The notes under the pieces were generated by a model, which was not told the origin of the DNA, did no database searches, and saw nothing but the letters and a program-made list of their open reading frames with translations. A stretch of 11,514 nt of DNA from Anaerolineae bacterium (lineage in GTDB: Bacteria; Chloroflexota; Anaerolineae; Anaerolineales; UBA11858), in NCBI GenBank assembly GCA_003694235.1, contig RFKO01000009.1, positions 1 to 11,514 on the forward strand, written 5' to 3'. A program made the translations under genes and the position numbers. The number at the start of each line of letters is the position of its first letter. Within the stretch, counting starts at the first letter, position 1. Positions 1 to 8,811 of the stretch are shown here, in pieces.

Positions 1-1145
1 CCTTCGGCGGCCATCAGTTGCTGCGCGTCCATCGAGGGCGCGGCCAGCGGGCCGAGCGAGGTCTGGGTAAACACCTCATCGCGCAGCACGCGGATCTGGT
101 CAGGCAGCGGCTTGAGGATATCCAGCCCGTCTGGGGATTTGCCCAGTTGCACCTGTTCCGGCCCGATGATGCGGTTGATGATGCGTTCGGGGGGGATGTC
201 CAGGGCCAGCAGGCCGAGTTTGATGATCTGGTCGAGCGTCAGGTTGGTGTTGATGCCGTCCTGTACCTGCTGGTACATCTCCGGGGCTTTCTGGATGAAC
301 ACCGGCACCAGGTTGAAGTCGAGCAGGCGCTGGCGGATGGCCATCACCACCTGCTGCTGACGAGCGGCGCGGTCGAAATCGCCGCCTTCGGTGCTGCGCG
401 AGCGGGCGTACGCCAGCACGTACTCGCCGGGCAGGGTCTGCACGCCGGGCTGGAGGCGGATTTTGCCTTTCGGGTCATCGTAGATGTCGATGTACATTTC
501 GTAAGGCACGTTGAGCTTCAGGCCGCCCATCTGGTCGATGAAGTACACGAAGGCATCGAAATTGACCTGGGCGTAGTACTGTACCGGCACGCCGAGCAAT
601 GCTTCCACCGTTTTCATCGCCAAGCCGGGGCCGCCGCCGGGCAGTTTGTAGGCTTCACCCAGCTGGTAGGCGGTGTTGATTTTGCCGTACTCAAAGCCCG
701 GGATGTTGACCCACAGGTCGCGCGGGATGGAAAGCATCCCCGCGGTCTTGGTCAGCGGGTCGATGGTGAACAGAATCATGGTGTCGGAGAGCGGCGGACC
801 GCTGTTGCCGCGCCAGGAGTTGTAGTCCAGACCGATGAGCAGGATGTTGACGCGGCTGGCGCCGTCCCACGGTTCGGGCAGCGGGACGTTGGCGGGGGCA
901 GCCGCCTCGGCCGGGGCGGCTGCGGTCGGCGCGCTCTCGCCGGTGTTGTCTTCTTGTTGAGGGGCGGGCGTCGGCTCGCTGATGGCGACCCCCGGCAGCG
1001 AAGTGATCGTCCAGCTGGCCACCAGTCGGCTGGTGAGGGAGTACGCGCCGCCGAACAACACCGCCGCCAGCACGATCAGCACACCCCAGCGGACGAGCGC
1101 GCCGGGGGAGAGACGTGTTAGGGAGGAAAGAAATTTCGAATTCAT
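1..1145 (-). CDS. LytR-CpsA-Psr (LCP) family protein, 3' end cut by window edge
   Basis: Read on the minus strand from ATG at 1145, this frame stays open for 381 codons to the left edge. Residues about 18-38 form one hydrophobic membrane segment after a basic N terminus. A Pro/Ala/Glu-rich linker (about 55-92) leads to an LCP domain at about 97-278. LCP hallmarks visible are the SDT triplet (D121), the PRD motif (R142, D143), YARSR (R248) and FDRAARQQ (R259); in the family these acidic and arginine residues bind the pyrophosphate of a polyprenyl-linked glycan and a metal. LCP proteins transfer undecaprenyl-linked glycopolymers to the cell wall on the outer face of the membrane. Residues after about 280 are a C-terminal extension that is only partly visible. 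The gene is divergent from the ABC-F gene, with a good extended -10 promoter 56 nt upstream. The Shine-Dalgarno sequence is weak (GAGA). The family call is firm; the glycan substrate cannot be told. Confidence 0.93.
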   Translation of the reverse strand, partial: MNSKFLSSLTRLSPGALVRWGVLIVLAAVLFGGAYSLTSRLVASWTITSLPGVAISEPTPAPQQEDNTGESAPTAAAPAEAAAPANVPLPEPWDGASRVNILLIGLDYNSWRGNSGPPLSDTMILFTIDPLTKTAGMLSIPRDLWVNIPGFEYGKINTAYQLGEAYKLPGGGPGLAMKTVEALLGVPVQYYAQVNFDAFVYFIDQMGGLKLNVPYEMYIDIYDDPKGKIRLQPGVQTLPGEYVLAYARSRSTEGGDFDRAARQQQVVMAIRQRLLDFNLVPVFIQKAPEMYQQVQDGINTNLTLDQIIKLGLLALDIPPERIINRIIGPEQVQLGKSPDGLDILKPLPDQIRVLRDEVFTQTSLGPLAAPSMDAQQLMAAE

Positions 1146-1207
1146 AGGGTTCTCAGTTCGAGATGCAAATTCTGTGCCCGCAGGAGCATACCCTCGCGGA
1201 CGGCGGG

Positions 1208-1216
1208 ATTATATCA
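1208..1216 (-). promoter_or_regulatory. Extended -10 promoter of the LCP gene
   Basis: The minus strand reads TGATATAAT, a perfect TATAAT at 1213-1208 preceded by the extended -10 TG dinucleotide (1216-1215). No convincing -35 hexamer lies at normal spacing, as expected when an extended -10 is present. The predicted start is near 1201, giving a leader of about 56 nt before the LCP ATG at 1145. Confidence 0.6.
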
Positions 1217-1264
1217 TGTTAGAGAACGCCTTGTGGAAAGTGTTCTTTTCTCTGCTGTTCAAGG

Positions 1265-1270
1265 TAAAAT
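1265..1270 (+). promoter_or_regulatory. Candidate -10 box giving a leaderless ABC-F mRNA
   Basis: TAAAAT ends 6 nt before the ATG at 1277. Counting the last base as -7 places +1 exactly on the A of the start codon. The upstream -35 region (about 1241-1247) is T-rich but a poor match to consensus. No good Shine-Dalgarno sequence precedes the ATG: AAGG at 1261-1264 is about 12 nt away. The alternative is a normal leader with a weak ribosome binding site and a promoter further up in the 131-nt divergent gap. Confidence 0.4.
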
Positions 1271-1276
1271 CAGGGC

Positions 1277-3278
<2,002 letters not shown>

Positions 3279-3286
<8 letters not shown>

Positions 3287-4898
3287 CCTGCCCTGGTGGA
3301 AAACCACCACCATTTACCATATCTACCCGCGCTCGTTCCAGGATAGCAACGGCGATGGCGTCGGCGACCTGCGCGGCGTGATCCGGCGGCTGGATTACAT
3401 CCGTGATCTGGGCTTCGAGACCATCTGGCTCTCACCGTTCTTTGATAGCCCGCAGAGGGATGGCGGCTACGATGTGCGCGATTACTGCGGTGTCGCTCCC
3501 GAATACGGCACATTGGCCGACGCGGATGACTTGATTGCCGAGGCGCACGCGCGCGGGATGCGCGTGCTCTTCGACCTGGTGCTCAACCACACTTCGGACG
3601 AACATCCCTGGTTCCGGGAATCCCGCCAGAGCCGACAGAACCCGCGGCGGTCGTGGTACATCTGGCGGGATGGGCGCGGGCGCAAACCGCCGAACAACTG
3701 GAAATCGTTCGTCGGCGGCTCTGGCTGGCACTTCGACCCTCAAACGCAGCAGTGGTATTACGCCAGTTTCCTCCCCTTCCAGCCCGACCTGAACTATCGC
3801 AACCCGCAGGTAAAAGAGGCGATGTTCGATGTCGCCCGCTTCTGGCTGGCGCGCGGGGTGGATGGCTTCCGCCTGGACATTTTTCATGCCATTTACAAGG
3901 ACGCACATTTTCGCGATAACCCTTTCTCCTGGCGTTACATCCCCAATGGCGAGGCCGGTTTCTTTCAGCGGATGCGCTACAACCTGCACCGGCCAGAGAC
4001 TTTTGCGCTGGCGCGCGAGTTGCGCGCTTTGGCGGGGGAATTCGAACCAGAACGGATGTTGTTAGGAGAGGTGTTTGGGGCGCCTCGCACCGTGCGCCGC
4101 TATCTGGGGGAGGAGGGGGATGGGTTGAATCTGATCTTTCAGTGGGATTTGCTTTCGGCCCGCCCTGTTGCATCCGTCTTTCAACAGGTGTTGCAGCATT
4201 ACGAACGGGAGTATCCTGCCCCTCTGCTGCCGGTGCTGGTGTGGGGAAACCACGACGTCAAACGGGTGTTATCTCGTTTGAAACAGGCGAACAATCTGGC
4301 GCTGGCCAGGCTGCTGGCTTTGTTTCAGCTGACTGCCCGCGGCGTGCCGGTGGTGTATTACGGCGAAGAGATCGGCATGCTGGACCTGCCCATACCGCCT
4401 CAAGAGGCTAAAGATCCGCTGGCGCAGCGCTATCGCTGGGTGCCGCCCTGGCTGGCCGACCTGCTGGGGTTGTACCTCAATCGGGATGGCTGCCGCACGC
4501 CAATGCAGTGGGATGACTCGCCCAACGCCGGCTTTTGTCCGCCGGATGCGCAGCCGTGGTTGCCTGTGCATCCGCTGGCGCATGTGCGCAATGTGGAAGC
4601 CCAGCGTGACGATCCCGCCTCGCTGCTGAACGTTTATCGCAACTTGCTGCATTTGCGGCGTGAACACCCTGCGCTGCATGCGGGGACGCTGGATTTATTG
4701 GATGCGCCCGATCTGGTGGCGTATCGCCGTCGGCATGCCGAAGAGGACCTGATCGTGGTTTTCAATCCCGCTGACAGGGCAATGCGTGGCCTTCCTGAGT
4801 TTCGGGGCGCCGAAGTCCTTTTTGCCGTCGGCCTGGAATCGTCCCGCTGGGAGGGTGCCCTGCCTCCCTTCTCAGGCGCGCTGATTAAGCCTCGATAA
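3279..4898 (+). CDS. GH13 alpha-glucosidase / oligo-1,6-glucosidase-like enzyme
   Basis: The 539-residue protein is a full-length GH13 enzyme with no signal peptide, so it is probably cytoplasmic and acts on imported oligosaccharides. The N terminus has the DSNGDGVGD metal-binding loop (22-30). Conserved region I is DLVLNH (99-104). The QPDLN motif (168-172) is typical of the oligo-1,6-glucosidase group. Region II GFRLD ends in the nucleophile D200, region III GEV carries the acid/base E264, and region IV NHD carries the transition-state stabiliser D326. All three catalytic carboxylates are therefore present. The residue after the nucleophile is Ile201; in this group Val there is associated with alpha-1,6 activity and smaller residues with alpha-1,4, so the preferred linkage is uncertain. 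A short beta-domain (about 450-539) ends the protein. Its ATG lies inside the last codons of the ABC-F gene (8-nt overlap), implying co-transcription. Trehalose-6-phosphate hydrolase or isomaltulose synthase are alternatives with related folds. Confidence 0.93.
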
Positions 4899-4939
4899 AC
4901 GCGCGATTAAGAAAAAGTTTGCATCGAGGGCATTTTTTT
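4889..4939 (+). terminator. Probable intrinsic terminator of the ABC-F/glucosidase operon
   Basis: CCTCGAT (4890-4896) can pair with ATCGAGG (4923-4929). AAAC (4897-4900) can extend the stem with GTTT (4917-4920), leaving a two-base bulge and a 16-nt loop. The arm is followed by GCA and a run of seven T (4933-4939). The stem includes the last sense codons and the first base of the stop codon of the glucosidase gene. The loop is long and the stem imperfect, so this is likely rather than certain. Confidence 0.5.
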
Positions 4940-4947
4940 GGTACACT
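4919..4947 (+). promoter_or_regulatory. Sigma70-like promoter of the cytochrome bc operon
   Basis: TTGCAT (4919-4924) is followed after exactly 17 nt by TACACT (4942-4947). Predicted +1 is near 4954, giving an untranslated leader of about 61 nt before the Rieske ATG. The 3' arm of the preceding terminator and its T-run lie inside the -35/spacer region, so the two elements share DNA. Confidence 0.65.
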
Positions 4948-4949
4948 CT

Positions 4950-4980
4950 GTAACTGGACAAAAATAGTGCGAATTGTTAC
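4950..4980 (+). repeat. Short inverted repeat at the predicted transcription start
   Basis: GTAAC (4950-4954) and GTTAC (4976-4980) are perfect inverted copies separated by 21 nt, starting at the predicted +1 of the bc operon. This could be an operator for a dimeric regulator or a weak leader hairpin. A 5-bp arm can easily arise by chance. Confidence 0.2.
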
Positions 4981-5002
4981 TTTTTTCTCAAGATGATCCG
5001 GT

Positions 5003-5009
5003 AAGGAGA
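5003..5009 (+). promoter_or_regulatory. Shine-Dalgarno site of the Rieske gene
   Basis: AAGGAGA lies 5 nt before the ATG at 5015 and is the strongest ribosome binding site in the window. It fixes the start of the Rieske protein. The cytochrome b gene (GAGGGAG, 5553-5559) and the first cytochrome c gene (GGGAG, 7151-7155) also have good sites, whereas the second cytochrome c gene does not. Confidence 0.8.
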
Positions 5010-5014
5010 AAAGT

Positions 5015-5554
5015 ATGCCAGACGAAAGCGTTGCCATAAACAGGCGGGAATTCCTCAATCTGGCCTGGCTGGCCTCGTTGGGATTTATCTTTGTGGATGT
5101 GGCCGGCATGACGGTGTTGTTTGCCATGCCCCGCTTCAAAGAGGGTGAGTTTGGAGGGGTATTCGTTGTCGGATCGAAGGACAGCCTGCCGGATGTAGAC
5201 GCGCCGCCGGCGAACTATCCCAAGGTCAAATTCTGGCTCTCGCACACCGAGGAGGGCGTTCAGGCACTATACAAGGTGTGCACCCATCTGGGGTGTTTGT
5301 ACAACTGGAACAATCAGGAGGGCAAGTTCATCTGTCCCTGCCACGGCTCGCAGTTTCAGAAGAACGGCACGTACATTCAGGGTCCTGCGCCTCGCAGCCT
5401 GGATCAATTTGTGATTCAGATTCTGGATGCCGAGACCGGTGAGGTGCTGGCCGAGACGCCTCCCGAAGGCGGGCCGGTGCCGTTGCCGGAAGACCGCGAG
5501 GTGGTCATCAAGGTGAATACCGGCGCTCGCATTATCGGACAACGTCATAACTGA
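5015..5554 (+). CDS. Rieske [2Fe-2S] iron-sulfur subunit of a cytochrome bc complex
   Basis: The 179-residue protein starts with a twin-arginine-like motif (NRREFL, about residues 9-14) followed by a hydrophobic stretch to about residue 42. This fits Tat-dependent export with the segment kept as a membrane anchor, the usual route for Rieske proteins. Cluster box I is CTHLGC (89-94) and box II is CPCHGS (107-112). C89, H91, C107 and H110 are the expected [2Fe-2S] ligands, and C94 with C109 the expected disulfide. The protein takes one electron from quinol at the Qo site of cytochrome b and passes it to a c-type heme. It is the first gene of a four-gene respiratory operon, with its own promoter and a strong ribosome binding site. 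Its stop is 9 nt before the cytochrome b start. Box II being followed by the C-terminal PAPRSLDQF segment is normal for the bc/b6f family rather than for dioxygenase ferredoxins. Confidence 0.95.
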   Translation: MPDESVAINRREFLNLAWLASLGFIFVDVAGMTVLFAMPRFKEGEFGGVFVVGSKDSLPDVDAPPANYPKVKFWLSHTEEGVQALYKVCTHLGCLYNWNNQEGKFICPCHGSQFQKNGTYIQGPAPRSLDQFVIQILDAETGEVLAETPPEGGPVPLPEDREVVIKVNTGARIIGQRHN

Positions 5555-5563
5555 GGGAGTGAA

Positions 5564-7147
5564 ATGTTTGGATTGAATTTCCAGAGATTGCGCCAGCAGG
5601 CCAGAGAGGCCTTCGAGCGGCGCGTGCGCATTATCACGGCAGGGCTGAGCATCGCCGAACTGCGCGCCCTGCTGCGCGGCGACCCGCCCACCGAGAAGCC
5701 CAACCCGCGCTACCGCGTGCATGTGACCAGTTTCCTGTTCCACATTCGTCCCAAGTTTTACCTGCGCGGCAGCACGATCTTCACGCATACCTTTCGCCTG
5801 GGCTTCTTCACCATGTTCTTTTTCGTACTGGAGTTGATCACCGGTCTGATTTTGATGATCTATTACACGCCCTCGCCGGCCGAGGCGTATAACTCGATCC
5901 TCAACCTGATGAGCAACGTCCCCTACGGCAAGCTGCTGCGCGACCTGCATCGCCTGGGCGCGGAGGGGATGGTGATCTTTACCGCCTTACACATGCTGCG
6001 CACCTATCTGACCGGCTCGTACAAAAAGGAACGTTCCTTTACCTGGCTGACGGGCGTGGTCTTGCTGCTGATCACGCTGTTTCTGAGCTTCAGCGGTTAT
6101 CTGTTGCCGTGGGATCAGCTGGCTTACTGGGCGGTGACCATTGGCACGAGTATGGCGGAGGCGGCGCCGCTGTTTGGCAAGGAGCTCAACCTGCTGCTGC
6201 GCGGTGCGCCGGATATCGGAGCCGGCGGTTTGTTGCGCTTTTACCTGCTGCACGTGATTTTGCTGCCCCTGTTGGCCATCTGGTTCATCAGCATTCACTA
6301 CTACAAAGTCTCGCGCGAGCACGGTATTTCGCTGCCGGCGAAGTTTGAAGAGGACGAAAGCCTGCCGAAGGAAGCGGTCAAGCGGGCCAAACAGCGGGTG
6401 GATTACCTGCCCGATTTGTTCACCCACGAACTGTTTCTCACCAGCCTGGGGCTGTTCATTCTGGTGGTGTTGACCGCCTTTTTCTACAGCGCTCCCCTCG
6501 AGCACATCGCCAACCCACAACAAACCCCGCTGGATACCAAAGCGCCCTGGTACTTCTGGTGGTTGCAGGGGATGCTCAAGCTGGGTGATAAGACCTTGAT
6601 GGGCATCATTCTCCCCACGTTGATCTTTGGGCTGCTGTTTGCCGTGCCATACCTTGACCGCAATCCCTATCGCATGGCCTATCGTCGCCCGGTGGCTATC
6701 GCCCTGGGGGTGCTGGCCACCCTGACGATCGTGGTGTTGAGCTACATGGGCCTGCCGCAGTACAAAATCGAAACCCCGGCCGCCACGCGCATCATTCAAG
6801 ACCTGGCGCCGGAAGAGGGGCTGGGCGAGCTGCGCGCCATCCCGTTCGAGCAGTTGCAGCCCGGCGTGTATGAGGTCAATGCAACCGAGCCAGAGAATCT
6901 GTGCCCTGAGATGGATTTCGGTTGCCCCGCTCTGGAGGCGGTGTTTGCCGAGTTCAGCGAGCGGGTCAATGAGGCTGTGGAGGCAGGCAAGCTGCCCGAA
7001 GCGCAGGCCGTGCTGGTCATCGAAGCCTGGCAGGCCGATCTGGTCAAAGTTACGCCGCGCATATTGTGGCTGGACCCGGAGAGCGGCACGCGGAAATCCT
7101 ACGAGCGGCACATTTTCCTGCACCGCGATCACAATCGCAACGAGTAG
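5564..7147 (+). CDS. Cytochrome b (fused b6/subunit-IV type) with soluble C-terminal extension
   Basis: This 527-residue protein is the quinol-oxidising membrane core of the bc complex. A charged soluble N terminus (about 1-65) precedes the membrane bundle. The heme-ligand histidines are H129 and H143 (13 residues between) and H230 and H245 (14 between); the 14-residue spacing in the second helix is the cytochrome b6 pattern. GYLLPWDQ (about 180-187) is strongly conserved in b6. A subunit-IV-like part follows in the same chain (about 285-410), and the place of the Qo PEWY motif is taken by APWY (327-330). No cysteine occurs in the membrane part, so a covalently held heme ci as in b6f is unlikely. 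Residues about 415-527 form a hydrophilic tail with C447 and C454 but no CxxCH, of unknown role. The gene sits between the Rieske gene (9 nt) and the first cytochrome c gene (15 nt). Identity is secure; the tail and Qo motif are the odd parts. Confidence 0.94.
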   Translation: MFGLNFQRLRQQAREAFERRVRIITAGLSIAELRALLRGDPPTEKPNPRYRVHVTSFLFHIRPKFYLRGSTIFTHTFRLGFFTMFFFVLELITGLILMIYYTPSPAEAYNSILNLMSNVPYGKLLRDLHRLGAEGMVIFTALHMLRTYLTGSYKKERSFTWLTGVVLLLITLFLSFSGYLLPWDQLAYWAVTIGTSMAEAAPLFGKELNLLLRGAPDIGAGGLLRFYLLHVILLPLLAIWFISIHYYKVSREHGISLPAKFEEDESLPKEAVKRAKQRVDYLPDLFTHELFLTSLGLFILVVLTAFFYSAPLEHIANPQQTPLDTKAPWYFWWLQGMLKLGDKTLMGIILPTLIFGLLFAVPYLDRNPYRMAYRRPVAIALGVLATLTIVVLSYMGLPQYKIETPAATRIIQDLAPEEGLGELRAIPFEQLQPGVYEVNATEPENLCPEMDFGCPALEAVFAEFSERVNEAVEAGKLPEAQAVLVIEAWQADLVKVTPRILWLDPESGTRKSYERHIFLHRDHNRNE

Positions 7148-7162
7148 GCCGGGAGAGCATTC

Positions 7163-7957
7163 ATGCGTATTCAGATTCAAATTTTCCTGGGAACACTTTT
7201 TCTTGTGGCCACCGGCGCGATCCTGATTTTCGTTGGGTTGCGTGAGGATGAGCGTATGGCCGAGTTCGAGCGCTATCAAAAGGCGCAACAAATTGAAGTG
7301 GGCGCCGAGTTGTTCGAGATCAACTGCCGCGGTTGTCATGGTTTGCGCGGGGAGGGCATCCCCGGCCTGGCGCCGCCGCTCAACGACCGGCACTTTTTCA
7401 CCGAACGCCTGGCCGAGGTCGGCTGGCAGGGCAGTCTGGAGGATTACATCATCGCGACCGTGTCCACCGGCCGTCAGGTCTCCACGCGTCCGGATAAGTA
7501 CCCCGGCGCGGGCAAACCGGCGATGCCCACCTGGTCGGATCGTTTCGGCGGCCCGTTGCGCGATGACCAGATTCGTTCGATCGCCGCTTTTATCATGAAC
7601 TGGGAAGCGACCGCGCTGGGAGAGGTGGCGTTGGAAACGTTGCCCACCCCGGAGACCGAGGCGGCAGATCCCATCACGCGCGGCCGGGCAGCGTTTGAAA
7701 CCTATGGCTGTGTGGGTTGTCACACCATCGAAGGAATCAGCAGTGGCGCGGTGGGGCCGAATCTCACCCACATCGCCAGCCACGCGGGCGAACGCAAGGC
7801 CGGTATGACGGCCGAGGCGTATATCCGCGAATCAATCCTCGACCCCGCGGCTTACCTGGTCGAAGGTTATGACGATCTGATGCCCAAGACGTTTGCCGAT
7901 ACCATCCCGGCGGATGAACTGGAAGATCTGATCGCCTTTCTGCTGGCACAAGAGTAA
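7163..7957 (+). CDS. Membrane-anchored diheme cytochrome c of the bc operon
   Basis: The 264-residue protein has an uncleaved-looking N-terminal membrane anchor (about 5-26, with no clear signal peptidase site), followed by a charged heptad-like stretch. It contains two class-I cytochrome c domains. The first has CRGCH (55-59) with a likely sixth ligand M121 in a KPAMPTW context. The second has CVGCH (183-187) with likely ligand M240 in a DLMPK context. Both domains would lie on the outer side of the membrane. Given its place directly after cytochrome b, it probably does the job of cytochrome c1 or f, accepting electrons from the Rieske protein, although it resembles neither at the sequence level. 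A good GGGAG ribosome binding site and 15-nt gap tie it to cytochrome b. The next cytochrome gene starts 6 nt after its stop. The two domains have clearly diverged, in contrast to the downstream cytochrome. Confidence 0.92.
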   Translation: MRIQIQIFLGTLFLVATGAILIFVGLREDERMAEFERYQKAQQIEVGAELFEINCRGCHGLRGEGIPGLAPPLNDRHFFTERLAEVGWQGSLEDYIIATVSTGRQVSTRPDKYPGAGKPAMPTWSDRFGGPLRDDQIRSIAAFIMNWEATALGEVALETLPTPETEAADPITRGRAAFETYGCVGCHTIEGISSGAVGPNLTHIASHAGERKAGMTAEAYIRESILDPAAYLVEGYDDLMPKTFADTIPADELEDLIAFLLAQE

Positions 7958-7963
7958 AAAATC

Positions 7964-8788
7964 ATGAGGAATTCACGATTCGTAACAACGCTCGTCGTTG
8001 CGCTGGCGCTGGCTTTCGTTGTGCGCCTGTCGGCCTGGGCGCAGGAAGGGGGCGATGCGGAGAAGTACCGCCAGGGAGCGCAGATTTATGCAGAAAACTG
8101 CGCGGTTTGTCATGGCGAAAACGGCGAGGGGCGAGTCGGCGCGACGCTGGCAAAGGACTGGCCTTCCATTCGGCCAGACCTGGCGGCGCGGGCCACGATT
8201 GCCAACGGCGTCCCCGGCTCCCCCATGCCGGCCTGGAGCCAGGCGAACGGCGGCCCGCTGACCGATGAGGAAATCGACGCTGTGGTTTATTTCCTGCTGA
8301 ACTGGCAGACGGGCGGCTTCCCGGAGATCACGCCCAGGCCGACAGCCACCGCGATGACCGTGCTTTCACCTGTTCCCGGTGTGGAAGGCGACCCCAACCG
8401 CGGCGCGGTGTTGTTCGATTACAATTGTAAAGTGTGCCATGGTGCAGGCGGAGAGGGGCGCATCGGGGAGCCCCTGAACAAAACCTGGGCCTCGGTGCGC
8501 CCTGATCTGGCGATCAAGACCACGATTGCGGAAGGTGTGGAGGGTTCACCCATGCCGGCCTGGAGCCAGGCAAACGGCGGCCCGTTGACCGAACAGGAGA
8601 TCAACGATCTGGTGGCTTTTGTGCTCACACTCTCCGAAAGTCCGGTGGAGCAGGTCGCCACCGCCGCGCCGGAAACCTCGGTGCAGGCGTCGCCTCTCTC
8701 CGGTTGGTGGGGAGTAGCCCTGGCAATCGTGCTCTTTTTCCTGATCGTGTTGCTCAGTCAGTTGCTCCAACGGAATTCACCCCGCTGA
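7964..8788 (+). CDS. Diheme cytochrome c with duplicated domains and C-terminal membrane anchor
   Basis: The 274-residue protein begins with a signal peptide (likely cleavage after AWA, residue 26) and ends with a membrane helix (about 249-267) and a short basic tail, so it is anchored from the opposite end to the preceding cytochrome. Two heme sites, CAVCH (46-50) and CKVCH (155-159), are exactly 109 residues apart. The likely Met ligands M88 and M197 lie in identical SPMPAWSQANGGPLT segments with the same 109-residue offset, showing an internal domain duplication. A Pro/Thr-rich linker joins the domains. It probably relays electrons from the bc complex to an oxidase or soluble carrier. The start is 6 nt after the preceding stop with only a weak ribosome binding site, so translation may depend on coupling. 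No terminator is seen before the kinase gene. Confidence 0.92.
   Translation: MRNSRFVTTLVVALALAFVVRLSAWAQEGGDAEKYRQGAQIYAENCAVCHGENGEGRVGATLAKDWPSIRPDLAARATIANGVPGSPMPAWSQANGGPLTDEEIDAVVYFLLNWQTGGFPEITPRPTATAMTVLSPVPGVEGDPNRGAVLFDYNCKVCHGAGGEGRIGEPLNKTWASVRPDLAIKTTIAEGVEGSPMPAWSQANGGPLTEQEINDLVAFVLTLSESPVEQVATAAPETSVQASPLSGWWGVALAIVLFFLIVLLSQLLQRNSPR
8222..8263 (+). repeat. First copy of a 42-bp intragenic direct repeat
   Basis: Positions 8222-8263 and 8549-8590 match at 40 of 42 bases, with an offset of 327 bp (109 codons). The two differences are third-position changes, so both copies encode the same residues around the heme-ligand methionine (SPMPAWSQANGGPLT). The repeat belongs to the domain duplication of the cytochrome c gene. 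Confidence 0.9.
8549..8590 (+). repeat. Second copy of the 42-bp intragenic direct repeat
   Basis: This is the partner of the copy at 8222-8263 and encodes the matching Met-ligand loop of the second heme domain. The rest of the two domains is less alike, so this segment is either under strong constraint or was homogenised by gene conversion. Confidence 0.9.
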
Positions 8789-8811
8789 GACAAATGACTT
8801 GATTGGCTGCT

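Noticed and set aside
18..1121. Long plus-strand open frame opposite the LCP gene
   Set aside because: Its translation is rich in His, Gln, Arg and Gly with no domain, while the minus strand gives a clear LCP protein over the same span. High GC keeps the antisense frame open.
1212..1217. TATCAT on the plus strand as a -10 box for the ABC-F gene
   Set aside because: No -35 match lies upstream at normal spacing. The same bases are better explained as part of the extended -10 element on the minus strand.
6902..6925. Cysteines in the cytochrome b tail as a third c-type heme site
   Set aside because: The spacing is Cys-x6-Cys with no following histidine, so it is not a CxxCH heme-binding motif.
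5987..7783. 598-codon minus-strand open frame across cytochrome b and the first cytochrome c gene
   Set aside because: It crosses two well-supported plus-strand genes, has low-complexity Gln/Arg/His-rich translation and no motifs, so it is an antisense shadow.
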